A DNA stretch of 64,000 bases from Lachnospiraceae bacterium (GTDB lineage Bacteria > Bacillota > Clostridia > Lachnospirales > Lachnospiraceae), in contig CAJTCH010000016.1 of assembly GCA_910574715.1 (NCBI GenBank), positions 1 through 64,000 of the forward strand, written 5' to 3'. The notes beneath the pieces were generated by a model. That model was given only the letters and a program-made list of their open reading frames with translations, did no database searches and was not told the origin of the DNA. Within the stretch, counting starts at the first letter, position 1; the number at the start of each line of letters is the position of its first letter. Of the stretch, positions 26,700 through 34,516 are shown piece after piece. The translations under genes were made by a program, and so were the position numbers.

Positions 26700-26900
26700 T
26701 TATGAGATCCTCTCTGCCTCAAATCCCATCTCTTTTAAGATATCAAGCGTTACTTCCTGGCAATGGTCGCAGTCACAGATGGACACCTTCTTGCCTTCAA
26801 AATCAACTTCATGATTCACTCCTGCATCCTCTAATGCAGCATCGATCTTCTTAGCACAATCCGGACAGCAAAGCTCCGGTACGCTGAATACTCTCATCAT
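26700..26900 (-). CDS. HMA-domain metal-binding protein (MerP/CopZ-like)
   Basis: 66 residues, the size of a single heavy-metal-associated domain. The metal site is SVPELCCPDCAKKIDAALED, a C-C-x-x-C variant of the usual C-x-x-C, and there is an unusual second cysteine group CDCDHC in the middle. Soluble, no signal peptide. GGAGGATGG precedes the ATG and the gene is the last of the minus-strand SAO operon, 9 bp after the DsrE-like gene. It would bind a released soft metal ion (for example Hg or Cu) in the cytoplasm; the metal is inference. Confidence 0.8.
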   Translation of the reverse strand: MMRVFSVPELCCPDCAKKIDAALEDAGVNHEVDFEGKKVSICDCDHCQEVTLDILKEMGFEAERIS

Positions 26901-26909
26901 TCCATCCTC

Positions 26910-27242
26910 CTATAACGTAATTACCTGGTCTACACCTGCCGGAGCCAGCGCAGCGTACACATTCGGGAAGCATCCAATCCCTGCCGGGGCGATCAGCTTG
27001 TCCGCAATGTCTCTTTGATAGCAGCATCTGTCGCACGCCATCAGAAGCACGCCTGTCTTCTCGCTTAGCTTCTTAAGTCTCTCCGCAATATCGCATCCCT
27101 CTACCAGCATGTAAGCATTGTCAAAGAAGAACATCATGCCCGCAACCTCTGCTCCGTGACGGTCTTCTTCCATCTGGGGAATGATCATGTGCTCAAGAAT
27201 CTCTCTCGCATGCTCCGATTCCAATAAATAAGCTACCTTCAT
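26910..27242 (-). CDS. saoD: DsrE-like protein SaoD
   Basis: Start set at ATG 27240-27242 behind AGGAGGTGTAAGA. 110 residues: MKVAYLLESEHAREILEHMI and MMFFFDNAYMLVEGCDIAER give the DsrE/DsrF fold (small sulfur-relay proteins). A cysteine cluster, LLMACDRCCYQRDIADKL, sits where DsrE-family proteins keep their reactive cysteine. Between the Sec lyase and the HMA protein, it could receive a metal or a sulfur/selenium atom from the lyase. The name follows my memory of the SAO family set. Confidence 0.75.
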   Translation of the reverse strand: MKVAYLLESEHAREILEHMIIPQMEEDRHGAEVAGMMFFFDNAYMLVEGCDIAERLKKLSEKTGVLLMACDRCCYQRDIADKLIAPAGIGCFPNVYAALAPAGVDQVITL

Positions 27243-27264
27243 TCTTACACCTCCTGTGTTAGAT

Positions 27265-27885
27265 TTATACTTCAAATGTTGCCTTTGCCTCTTCAACTGC
27301 CTTCTCTATGTCCGCCTTAATGATTGAATCCGGGTCAAGCTCCATATCCGTAACGTATTGATCAAATTCTGCACCGCTGCAGAAGAAATTCATTACATTT
27401 CAGCAAGACCCTGCCCAGTTTGACAATTCTCCCAGAGGAAATGTCAGCGCATGCAGCGTCTTTGGTTCATATTCATCCACCTTCTCATCCTTGATCCGGA
27501 TATAGATCGGCTCGCCGCTCACCGCGCTCACCGAATTTACCTCGGTATCTTTATGGAACGTAAACGCGGCGCCGATGGCGTCGATGGCGCACATAGCAGA
27601 AAACTGCCTTCCGTCGTCAAGCGTAACCTGGTGGTTCGTCTTAAGGGCGGATACCGGATAGATGAAGTTCACCTTCCCCTTCTCGTCCACCACCATACCG
27701 TCTTTCTCTAGCAGACAGTCTGTGATCTCCTTATACTCCTCTTCCGTCATATGCAGGTACTCTAACGCAGCTTCCTTATCATTCTCTATATGATAAGCCC
27801 GCCCATGATCCACCGTAAATTCTATAATATACAGTCTCAGTTCGTTCTGCCTGTCCGTAAATTTTCTATGAACATTCTGATCCAA
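27265..27885 (-). CDS. saoL: MerB-like organomercurial-lyase-related selenoprotein SaoL
   Basis: 206 residues if TGA 27400-27402 is read as Sec. Before it lies the MerB core: FSAMCAIDAIGAAFTFHKDT keeps the Cys and Asp that cleave the carbon-mercury bond (Cys96/Asp99 in R388 MerB). The frame then reads SNWAGSC-Sec-NVMNFFCSG and continues without a stop to TAA at 27265-27267, matching MerB's end (CC-HVHFFAS), so Sec replaces one of MerB's adjacent cysteines. A perfect 7-bp hairpin with a GCGG loop (27367-27384) starts 15 nt after the TGA, as bacterial SECIS elements do. The gene overlaps the ATPase gene by 20 bp. Confidence 0.85.
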
Positions 27886-28723
27886 CGAATTCTACCTCCT
27901 CATTCTTGCCTTTCTGTCCCTGAATAAATTCCATCAGGTCTTTATCCTCCTGCGTAAATACGCCGCCGCTTAACGCATCCTTAAGGATCACCGTCAGGCG
28001 GTCCACATACTCATGATACTTAGGCGCCGTGCGGTCTCTCGGCCTTGGAAGATCGATCTTCAGGTCTTCAATGATCTTCCCGTGGTCTCTGGACATCACC
28101 ACAACACGGTCGCTTAAGTATATGGACTCATCCACATCATGGGTTACCATCAGCGCCGTAGTCTTCTTCTGCTGCAGGATCTCTTCAAGCTGCATCTGGA
28201 GCATCTGCCGCATCTGGAAATCTACCGCCCCAAGGGGCTCGTCCATCAGGAGCACCTGCGGATCACACGCAATCGCCCGAAGAAGCGCTACTCTCTGTTT
28301 CATACCACCGGAAATCTCATGAATATAATAATGCTCGTAAGCCGTAAGCTGCGCCATCTCAAGCAGCTCCTTAAGCTGCGCCTTACGCTGTGCTTTCGGT
28401 ACTTTCATCTTCTTCATAGGATACTCAATATTCTCTCCCACCTTAAGCCACGGAAATAACGCATAATTCTGGAACATAAATGAACGGTCCGTGCCCGGCT
28501 TCTTCACTTCATTGCCATTCACTACGATCTTACCCTCATTCGCCTTCCGAAAACCTGCGATGATTGTAAGCGTCGTAGTCTTACCGCAGCCGGACGGCCC
28601 AAGCAGTGATACGAATTCACCCTCTTCTACATTAAAAGAGACATCCTTAAGCACCACATTCTCCGGATCCCCCTTCTTCCTTCCTTTAAATACCTTCGTT
28701 ATCCCTTCTACAGATATGGACAT
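27866..28723 (-). CDS. saoA: ABC transporter ATPase SaoA (NitT/TauT type)
   Basis: 285 residues. Walker A LLGPSGCGKTTTLTIIAG, Q-loop MFQNYALFPWL, signature EISGGMKQRVALLRAIACDP and Walker B VLLMDEPLGAVD are all present, close to SsuB/TauB/NitT importer ATPases. A C-terminal extension of about 30 residues follows the usual end. It lies between the Sec substrate-binding gene and the Sec lyase and would drive the permease encoded on the other strand at 31156-31977. Confidence 0.9.
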   Translation of the reverse strand: MSISVEGITKVFKGRKKGDPENVVLKDVSFNVEEGEFVSLLGPSGCGKTTTLTIIAGFRKANEGKIVVNGNEVKKPGTDRSFMFQNYALFPWLKVGENIEYPMKKMKVPKAQRKAQLKELLEMAQLTAYEHYYIHEISGGMKQRVALLRAIACDPQVLLMDEPLGAVDFQMRQMLQMQLEEILQQKKTTALMVTHDVDESIYLSDRVVVMSRDHGKIIEDLKIDLPRPRDRTAPKYHEYVDRLTVILKDALSGGVFTQEDKDLMEFIQGQKGKNEEVEFVGSECS

Positions 28724-28754
28724 TCCTTAATCCTCTCTCTCTATCTCTATTCAT

Positions 28755-29540
28755 CTATGGCTGCCCCAGTGTCAGAAACCGAATCTTCTTATCCTTAAGC
28801 CAGTCTTCTTCCACCCCAAGCTTCCCGGCAAGAATCTCCGGATCATTCAGACTCTCGGCCGCCCGATTATAATTTTCTATAAATTCTCCAAATTCTTCCG
28901 TCTCCACAAACTTCTTATCCACTACCAGCACATAAGATATATAGTCCGTCTCTGAAATAGGCGCACACAGATAATCCGGTACATTCGCCGCCTTCGATAT
29001 ATCCTGGACTACTCCGTCCACCTGTCCGTTCTCCAGTGAATACAGAATCCCCTTCTGGGTGATCTCCTGAAATTCTTCGATCTGTGGATAGGTCTCCCTC
29101 GCCTGCTCCTTCTCATTCTGCCTTCCCTGACTGATACCGACAGTTCTCACATCCGCCAGATCACTCTTATAACACAGGACTTCCGCATTCATGATGACTG
29201 GGCCGTAGATCATGACATTCTCATTCTCCTCTATGGTATGCATAGCGATATGGCTGCAGTAGAACGCCACATTGATCTCCTCCGCACTCAGTGCCCACTG
29301 AGCAAGATTACTTCAGCAGTCCTGAAATGACGAACTCTCATAATCCTCCGTAACCTTACATACCCTGCCGAATTCCTCCACCGTTGCTTCCATCAGGACT
29401 CCGGAGATATCCGCTCCTGCTCCGACCCTCAGAGGCGCATCCTTATTCTGCCGCTCCTCTTTTGGGAAAAACACTGACACAAGTGTACCAACAAGTATCA
29501 GGCCTGATATAAAGACCGCAATCTTCCTGCCGTGCTCCAT
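28755..29540 (-). CDS. saoB: ABC substrate-binding selenoprotein SaoB
   Basis: 261 residues with Sec at position 76. An N-terminal membrane anchor or signal (KIAVFISGLILVGTLVSVFF) is followed by the start of a periplasmic-binding fold, then SSSFQDC-Sec-SNLAQWALSAEEINVAF at TGA 29313-29315 and the rest of an NMT1/TauA-like domain. The two halves are in one frame. A 6-bp hairpin CTCAGT/ACTGAG with a four-base loop (29287-29302) begins 10 nt after the TGA. A vicinal Cys-Sec pair suits binding of a thiophilic organometal. Without Sec insertion only a 75-residue stub would be made. Confidence 0.82.
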
Positions 29541-29544
29541 CTGC

Positions 29545-30705
29545 TTACGCTTCCTTCATTCTGGAATGCACCAGTCCGGATCTGATATATTTCCACAGAG
29601 AATACAGAGCATATGCGATCAGGACCAGGCTGCAGATCCACTCTCCCCACTCAGGTATGGTGACCATAAGCTTGTTCGCATGCGCGATAGTATTCGATGT
29701 CCTGTCAAAATCCAGCACCGGAACAAATCCCGGCATCAGTAATTTGTTCGTGATCCAGCCCACCAGATTGGAGATTCCGACTACCATGGTAAAATACATC
29801 ATCATAGCCCTCTTCCCAATGGTCTTTGTGATCGTCAATAATTCCGGGATATTCGTCCCGGCTCCCGCCATCAAGAATGTGATGGCGACTCCAGGCGCCG
29901 CCCCGCTGGCAACCAGCGCCGCGATAAACGGGATATGGCCCACCGCACAGACATACATAAGTCCTGCAACCACCGTGATCCCGAGAAGGGATATCATGCC
30001 CGGATTCCCAAGATAATCCTGCACGAAGGACTGGGGCACGACCGTGAATAAGAAACCCGCGATCAGCATCCCCGTAACCGTGTACTTGCTGATGGTCACA
30101 CTCAATTCGGTCAGTGACCAGCGAAGCCCGCTCTTTACCTTCTCCCAGAACGACGGCTCTTCGAACTCAAGCTGGATCATGGCCGGCGCATCCTCGTCGT
30201 CGGATTCCAGCGTAATCCTTCCCTCCTCTTCTTCCTGCTTCTTATGGATCTTATTGATCCCGATATGTAATTCGTCGCCGGCGTACTTATTCGCCACCAT
30301 GCCGATGATCATCGGCGCGACAAATCCCGTAATAACATAGATAATGGTAATCTCTTTGCCCAACAGCCCCCAGGATAGGATCACCGCCAGCGGATTGATC
30401 ATAGGCGTACTGGTCATGAACGCCAGCGTCGGCCCCAGATAAGCCCCGCTGTAATACATACTGATGCCAAGAGGAATCGTTCCGCAGCTGCAGATCGGTA
30501 TAAACATCCCCGACACCGTCGTCCAGAACACACCGCTCGCCCGCTTTGAGCCGATGGACGTCTTCTGTACCTTCTCAGGCTTCAGAAATTCATGCAGCAG
30601 ACCAGCTACGACAAAACTGAATACCAGCCACGGTGATGAACTGTTGAGCATCGACCACGCTGACACTACTATACTGGACAGAAACCCCCACAAATCTCCT
30701 ATCAT
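29545..30705 (-). CDS. saoE: Efflux permease SaoE (ArsP/YraQ, DUF318 family)
   Basis: 386 residues with eight or more membrane segments. The family motif FIPICSCGTIPLGISMYYSG and the repeat MTSTPMINPLAVILSWGLLG are present in the first half; the second half has FLMAGAGTNIPELLTI. The family includes ArsP, which exports trivalent organoarsenicals, so an organometal or metal product is a reasonable substrate. A cytoplasmic acidic loop lies near residues 155-185. Its ATG overlaps the stop of the thioredoxin-like gene, and the next gene starts 4 bp after its stop. Confidence 0.85.
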   Translation of the reverse strand: MIGDLWGFLSSIVVSAWSMLNSSSPWLVFSFVVAGLLHEFLKPEKVQKTSIGSKRASGVFWTTVSGMFIPICSCGTIPLGISMYYSGAYLGPTLAFMTSTPMINPLAVILSWGLLGKEITIIYVITGFVAPMIIGMVANKYAGDELHIGINKIHKKQEEEEGRITLESDDEDAPAMIQLEFEEPSFWEKVKSGLRWSLTELSVTISKYTVTGMLIAGFLFTVVPQSFVQDYLGNPGMISLLGITVVAGLMYVCAVGHIPFIAALVASGAAPGVAITFLMAGAGTNIPELLTITKTIGKRAMMMYFTMVVGISNLVGWITNKLLMPGFVPVLDFDRTSNTIAHANKLMVTIPEWGEWICSLVLIAYALYSLWKYIRSGLVHSRMKEA

Positions 30706-30956
30706 ATCTTCAACGCCTCCTCGAATGCTTTACGCACGGCAGGCTTGGTCAGCTTCGTCACTGCCTTCTTCTCGTTGATGACCAGCATACTCTTGGTCAC
30801 CGCACCGTACTTCTTGATATAATCAAAATCCTGACCTGCGCGATAGATCTTCACATTCACTCTTCCTTCATATTCTTTCTCCAGGACTTGAACCAAGTCT
30901 CCAAACACTTCACATCATGCACATGCACTGATATATTCGATGCAAGGCTTCTTCAT
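30702..30956 (-). CDS. saoT: Thioredoxin-like selenoprotein SaoT, C-A-Sec-C motif
   Basis: 84 residues with Sec at position 14: MKKPCIEYISACA-Sec-CEVFGD. Start ATG 30954-30956 follows GGGAGGTGCC. The TGA is 30915-30917 and the frame is open on both sides. The C-x-Sec-C group occupies the redox site of a small thioredoxin fold; residues after it (VNVKIYRAGQDFDYIKKYGA) fit. A hairpin GACTTG/CAAGTC (30885-30899) begins 15 nt after the TGA. It is first in the minus-strand operon and would reduce, or relay metal between, the other Cys/Sec proteins. Confidence 0.83.
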
Positions 30957-31155
30957 TCACGGCACCTCCCAACAATTTATTCCATCTTAATTATAGCTAT
31001 TATAGCTTTATTCGCCCGCACTTTCCGGTTTTATAAAAAAATACAATATTCGACACCGACTTTATTTTTTTGTATAATATTTCTATTATAATTATTAAAA
31101 TTTTGTTATGATTTGGCTGTATATATTATCCTCAATTCATAAGGGAGGTGAACAA
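30957..31155. promoter_or_regulatory. Divergent promoter region between saoT and saoP
   Basis: 199 bp, AT-rich in the middle, separating the two divergent halves of the SAO locus. Several TATAAT-like boxes occur on both strands (plus around 31073-31078; minus around 30999-31004), but no pair with a good -35 at 17 bp stands out. No repeat or palindrome long enough to call an operator was seen. Confidence 0.4.
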
Positions 31156-31977
31156 TTGGGAGATAACAAACAGGTAGATCGTATGATACACGCTACCAAG
31201 ACAAAAGACCGACAGAATTGGCGGAAAATGGGCGGCAGGAATTATAACAAGGGCGCGATCTTTTCCCTGGCCCTGATCTGTGTGATCTGGTATTTTGCCG
31301 CTCACGCAGTAAAAGCCCCGTTTATATTTCCGTATTTGGAGAATGTGGCCTATCAGGTCGTTTATTCATTAACCGATATGTATGTTTTAGAGAATCTTGC
31401 CATCACCATGCGGCGAGTCGTGACCGGTTCTCTGTACGCATTCCTGATCGGATTCCCGCTTGGAATGGTCATGGGATATTCACCCAAGCTTTTACAGACC
31501 ATGTCCCCATTCATCAATTCCCTGCGTCAGGTACCGATCATGGCCTGGGTGCCGCTCACCATCGTATGGTTTGGTATCGGGGACGGACCTACTGTTTTCC
31601 TGATCGCGTTCAGCGGTATTTTTACGATCATCCTCAATACCGTTTCCGGCGTACAGGATATTAGTAAGGATTTCTACAATGCCGCCAGATCCATGGGCGC
31701 GAACACATTCAATATCATCAAAGATATCGTAATTCCGGGTTCTCTCCCCGGAGTGCTTACCGGCATACGTCTGGCGATCGGACTTGGCTGGATGTCCGTC
31801 ATATGAGCGGAGTTCATTGCGACAAGTGCCGGATTCGGTTACATAATGGTGGAAGCACAGGGACGGTTAGAGACAGAGCGCGTCATCGCTTATATGGTGA
31901 TCGCCGGTCTGATCGGATACCTGATGGATACCATCCTGGTATTGTGCGAGAGAGCACTGCTTAGATGGAAAGAATAA
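31156..31977 (+). CDS. saoP: ABC permease selenoprotein SaoP
   Basis: 273 residues. I use the TTG at 31156-31158 because GGGAGGTG lies 5 bp upstream. It is a NitT/TauT-type permease: six membrane segments and the EAA-like loop NAARSMGANTFNIIKDIVIP. At TGA 31804-31806, GLGWMSVI-Sec-AEFIATSAGFGYIM continues to TAA 31975-31977; other permeases have Ala, Val or Cys there, inside the translocation path. Without read-through the last two helices would be lost. A G-T-G-C-C-G/C-G-G-T hairpin (31826-31842) begins 19 nt after the TGA. Sec in an ABC permease core is most unusual. Confidence 0.85.
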
Positions 31978-32022
31978 TTTCGGACGGAACAAAGGCATGG
32001 CCACCGGGTTGCCGCCGTCAGC

Positions 32023-32069
32023 AAAAGGCTGCTGCATATATGATCCTGTCATTATGCAGCAGCCTTTTA
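32023..32069. terminator. Bidirectional terminator
   Basis: AAAAGGCTGCTGCATA pairs with TATGCAGCAGCCTTTT between the convergent saoP and LysR genes; T-rich tails on both strands. Confidence 0.8.
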
Positions 32070-32975
32070 TGAGTATTTTTCTGCGCAGTATCTTCGAAGC
32101 GCTTCTATGGTCCGTTCCGACACGATGCTTAATTTCCTGTCTTTGTGATACATCAGATAGATCTGACGCTTCGTATTCACATTCTCAAAATTAAACTCTA
32201 ACACCTTCTGCTTATCCAATGATTCCTTTGCCGCCGTCCTGCTGATGAATGCGACTCCGCCGCCGGCCTCTACCGCCCGGCGCACCAGCTCCGATGATTC
32301 AAACTGCGCCGCCACATGAAGGGATGCGTGATTCAATTTCAGTCCCTCTTCCACATTCTCAGAGGCCGTCTTGGTCCCGCTGCCAAGCTCCCGTATCACG
32401 AACCACTCCCGGCGGAGCTGCTCAATGGGGAACTCCCCGTTCAGGTTCCTGTATTTGGCCTGGTTCGGCGTGATCAATATGATCTCGTCTTCAAAGAGGA
32501 TCTCCGAATAGATCTTATCATTCCCGCTGGTCAGGCCGCCGATCCCGATCTCCACATCATAATTCAAGATCTTCTGCAGCACATTCCCGCTGTCCCCCTC
32601 CGATACCTTGAAGCTGATATCCATATTCTTTGCCCGAAATGAAGCTAAGAACTGAGGGAACATATAGTTCCCGGGAACGGACGAAACCGCCATGGAAACT
32701 ACCCGGCCCGCCTCATTCTCATTCCGGTTCAGCTGCTCCAATGCCTGATTCTCTGTCTCTAATAACTGCAGCGCAAACGGATAGAATACTCTACCCTCCT
32801 CAGAGAGAACGATATCCTTCGTAGAGCGCACCAGAAGCTGTACTCCAAGCTCCGATTCCAACTGCTTGATATGTGTACTGATCGTGGGCTGCGACAGATA
32901 CAGATACTTTGCAGCCAGTGAAAAACTCTTATAATTAACGACTCCAATAAAGCTTCTTACGTATTCTAAACGCAT
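32067..32975 (-). CDS. LysR-family regulator
   Basis: 302 residues from ATG 32973-32975 (GAGGGAGAAG before it; a longer frame adds 11 residues). The N-terminal winged helix is typical: FIGVVNYKSFSLAAKYLYLS, then QPTISTHIKQLESELGVQLL. The remainder is a periplasmic-binding-like effector domain with few cysteines, so the ligand may be organic rather than metal. It is divergent from the cysteine-rich binding protein gene, the usual arrangement for a direct target. Confidence 0.88.
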   Translation of the reverse strand: MRLEYVRSFIGVVNYKSFSLAAKYLYLSQPTISTHIKQLESELGVQLLVRSTKDIVLSEEGRVFYPFALQLLETENQALEQLNRNENEAGRVVSMAVSSVPGNYMFPQFLASFRAKNMDISFKVSEGDSGNVLQKILNYDVEIGIGGLTSGNDKIYSEILFEDEIILITPNQAKYRNLNGEFPIEQLRREWFVIRELGSGTKTASENVEEGLKLNHASLHVAAQFESSELVRRAVEAGGGVAFISRTAAKESLDKQKVLEFNFENVNTKRQIYLMYHKDRKLSIVSERTIEALRRYCAEKYS

Positions 32976-33040
32976 ATCTTCTCCCTCGATCCTAAAATAT
33001 CTCATCATTTATTATATTGCTTTTTACTATTCTGGTCTAA

Positions 33041-33090
33041 TTGAAAATGATGATATATTTAACCTCTTTATTTGAAATGATAATATATTT
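33041..33090 (+). promoter_or_regulatory. Two direct repeats upstream of the binding-protein gene
   Basis: TTGAAAATGATGATATATTT (33041-33060) and TTGAAATGATAATATATTT (33072-33090) are near-identical and about 31 bp apart, three helical turns, between the LysR gene and the divergent lipoprotein gene. They are good candidates for LysR binding. The promoter itself is not clear. Confidence 0.5.
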
Positions 33091-33173
33091 TATTAGTCCT
33101 TTTTCTTCTCAGGCTCTTCTGCTATGATGAATGTAAATATTAATAAATATTAATTTTTTAAAGGGGGATACCA

Positions 33174-34451
33174 ATGAAAAAGAAATTAATTGCATCACTA
33201 CTGGCTGCGGCTATGCTCTGTTCTCTTCTCACAGCATGCCATAACAGCAGCGAGACCAATACCGTAGATGTTGAATCCACAGATTTTGATCCCAAGAAGG
33301 CAGTGGAGGACTATGAGTTCGGCGAGTTAAGCGAGGAAGAGAAGAACTATACCGTGGAGATGGGCTACTTCAACTGTGACCATATGTGTGCCTCCATTAT
33401 CGGAGAGAAATCCGGGATCTACGAGGCTCTTGGCCTGAAGGTCAACCTTACCAAATCTCCTGAGACAGTGAATGCCCTGATCAGCGGCGCCATGGACGTG
33501 GGATACATCTTCTTCAGCAAGAACCTGATGTCAGATGACTCCCCTGTTTATCAGGCAGCAGCCAACCACTTAGGCGGCTCCCGGTATCTCGTAGTCAGCA
33601 ACGATATCGATGTAGACGATCCGCTCTCCATCGAAGGCAAGACCATTTCCATGGATGCCGAACCGCAGGTTAACTCCGAGTGGAGAAAATGGTCCGAAGA
33701 ATACGGCTTCTCCTTCCAGCCAGAGGATTACGACATCGTTGCCATGGGACAGAAGGATGCCATGTTCGCGCTGAAGGCAGGACAGATCGACGCATTCACC
33801 TGCTGCGACCCATACGCTTCCCAGGCAGAATTCGAAGGCTTCGGCAAGATCATGTGTATCAGTTGGGGCGCGAACCTGGAAGAAGGCGAGCTTCTCACCG
33901 AAGAGAATGCCGGAACCTGCTGCAGCTACGCCATGTCTGTCGCTTTCAGGGAGAAGTATCCGGAGCTTGCACGCCGTCTTGTCTATGCCCATATGCTCTC
34001 TGTCAAATATTTATACGAGCATCCGTATAACGCAGCCATGATGTTCGCCGACGGCTTCGATGTAGACCCTTACGTAGGACTTCGTACCGTATATATGAAG
34101 ACGGTAGCAGAAGGCCGGACCATCACCTGGCAGTGGTCCGAACAGACCATGCAGAACAATGAAGATTTCCAGACACAGTGGAAGGATCCGGCCGTACCGG
34201 AAGAGGATATCATCTTTGCCAAGGATTCTATGAAGTCTCTGGAACTATCCAACGAGATCTTTGAAGAAGCCGGTGTTCCGGACTTTGATGAATTCATCAA
34301 GGATTCCGTGGAAGACAAGTTCCCGCTTGGAATGACCTTCGAAGACTGGTACAATGCCGCTAAGAAGATCGACAATATCTCAGACGAAGATGCGGTCGAC
34401 ATTACCGATACCGCAACACCTTATCTGAACGAGAATCTGGAAGAAGAATAG
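33174..34451 (+). CDS. Cysteine-rich ABC substrate-binding lipoprotein (NitT/TauT type)
   Basis: 425 residues. Lipoprotein signal MKKKLIASLLAAAMLCSLLT then AC, with the lipobox cysteine at about residue 22. NMT1/THI5-type fold. Three cysteine groups are unusual for the family: GYFNCDHMCAS, FTCCDPYASQ and GTCCSYAMS, so up to six thiols could line the site. It has no Sec, unlike SaoB. GGGGGATACCA precedes the ATG. It is probably a second receptor for the same importer, handing a soft-metal compound to SaoB or the permease. Confidence 0.82.
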   Translation: MKKKLIASLLAAAMLCSLLTACHNSSETNTVDVESTDFDPKKAVEDYEFGELSEEEKNYTVEMGYFNCDHMCASIIGEKSGIYEALGLKVNLTKSPETVNALISGAMDVGYIFFSKNLMSDDSPVYQAAANHLGGSRYLVVSNDIDVDDPLSIEGKTISMDAEPQVNSEWRKWSEEYGFSFQPEDYDIVAMGQKDAMFALKAGQIDAFTCCDPYASQAEFEGFGKIMCISWGANLEEGELLTEENAGTCCSYAMSVAFREKYPELARRLVYAHMLSVKYLYEHPYNAAMMFADGFDVDPYVGLRTVYMKTVAEGRTITWQWSEQTMQNNEDFQTQWKDPAVPEEDIIFAKDSMKSLELSNEIFEEAGVPDFDEFIKDSVEDKFPLGMTFEDWYNAAKKIDNISDEDAVDITDTATPYLNENLEEE

Positions 34452-34461
34452 GCTTAATATA

Positions 34462-34495
34462 AGGCGCCGTGAATCTGTCATGTTCCGGCGCCTTG
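34462..34495 (+). terminator. Terminator after the binding-protein gene
   Basis: AAGGCGCCG and CGGCGCCTT pair across a 15-16 nt loop, followed by GTATATTATT. Confidence 0.65.
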
Positions 34496-34516
34496 TATAT
34501 TATTGCCCGATTCCTG

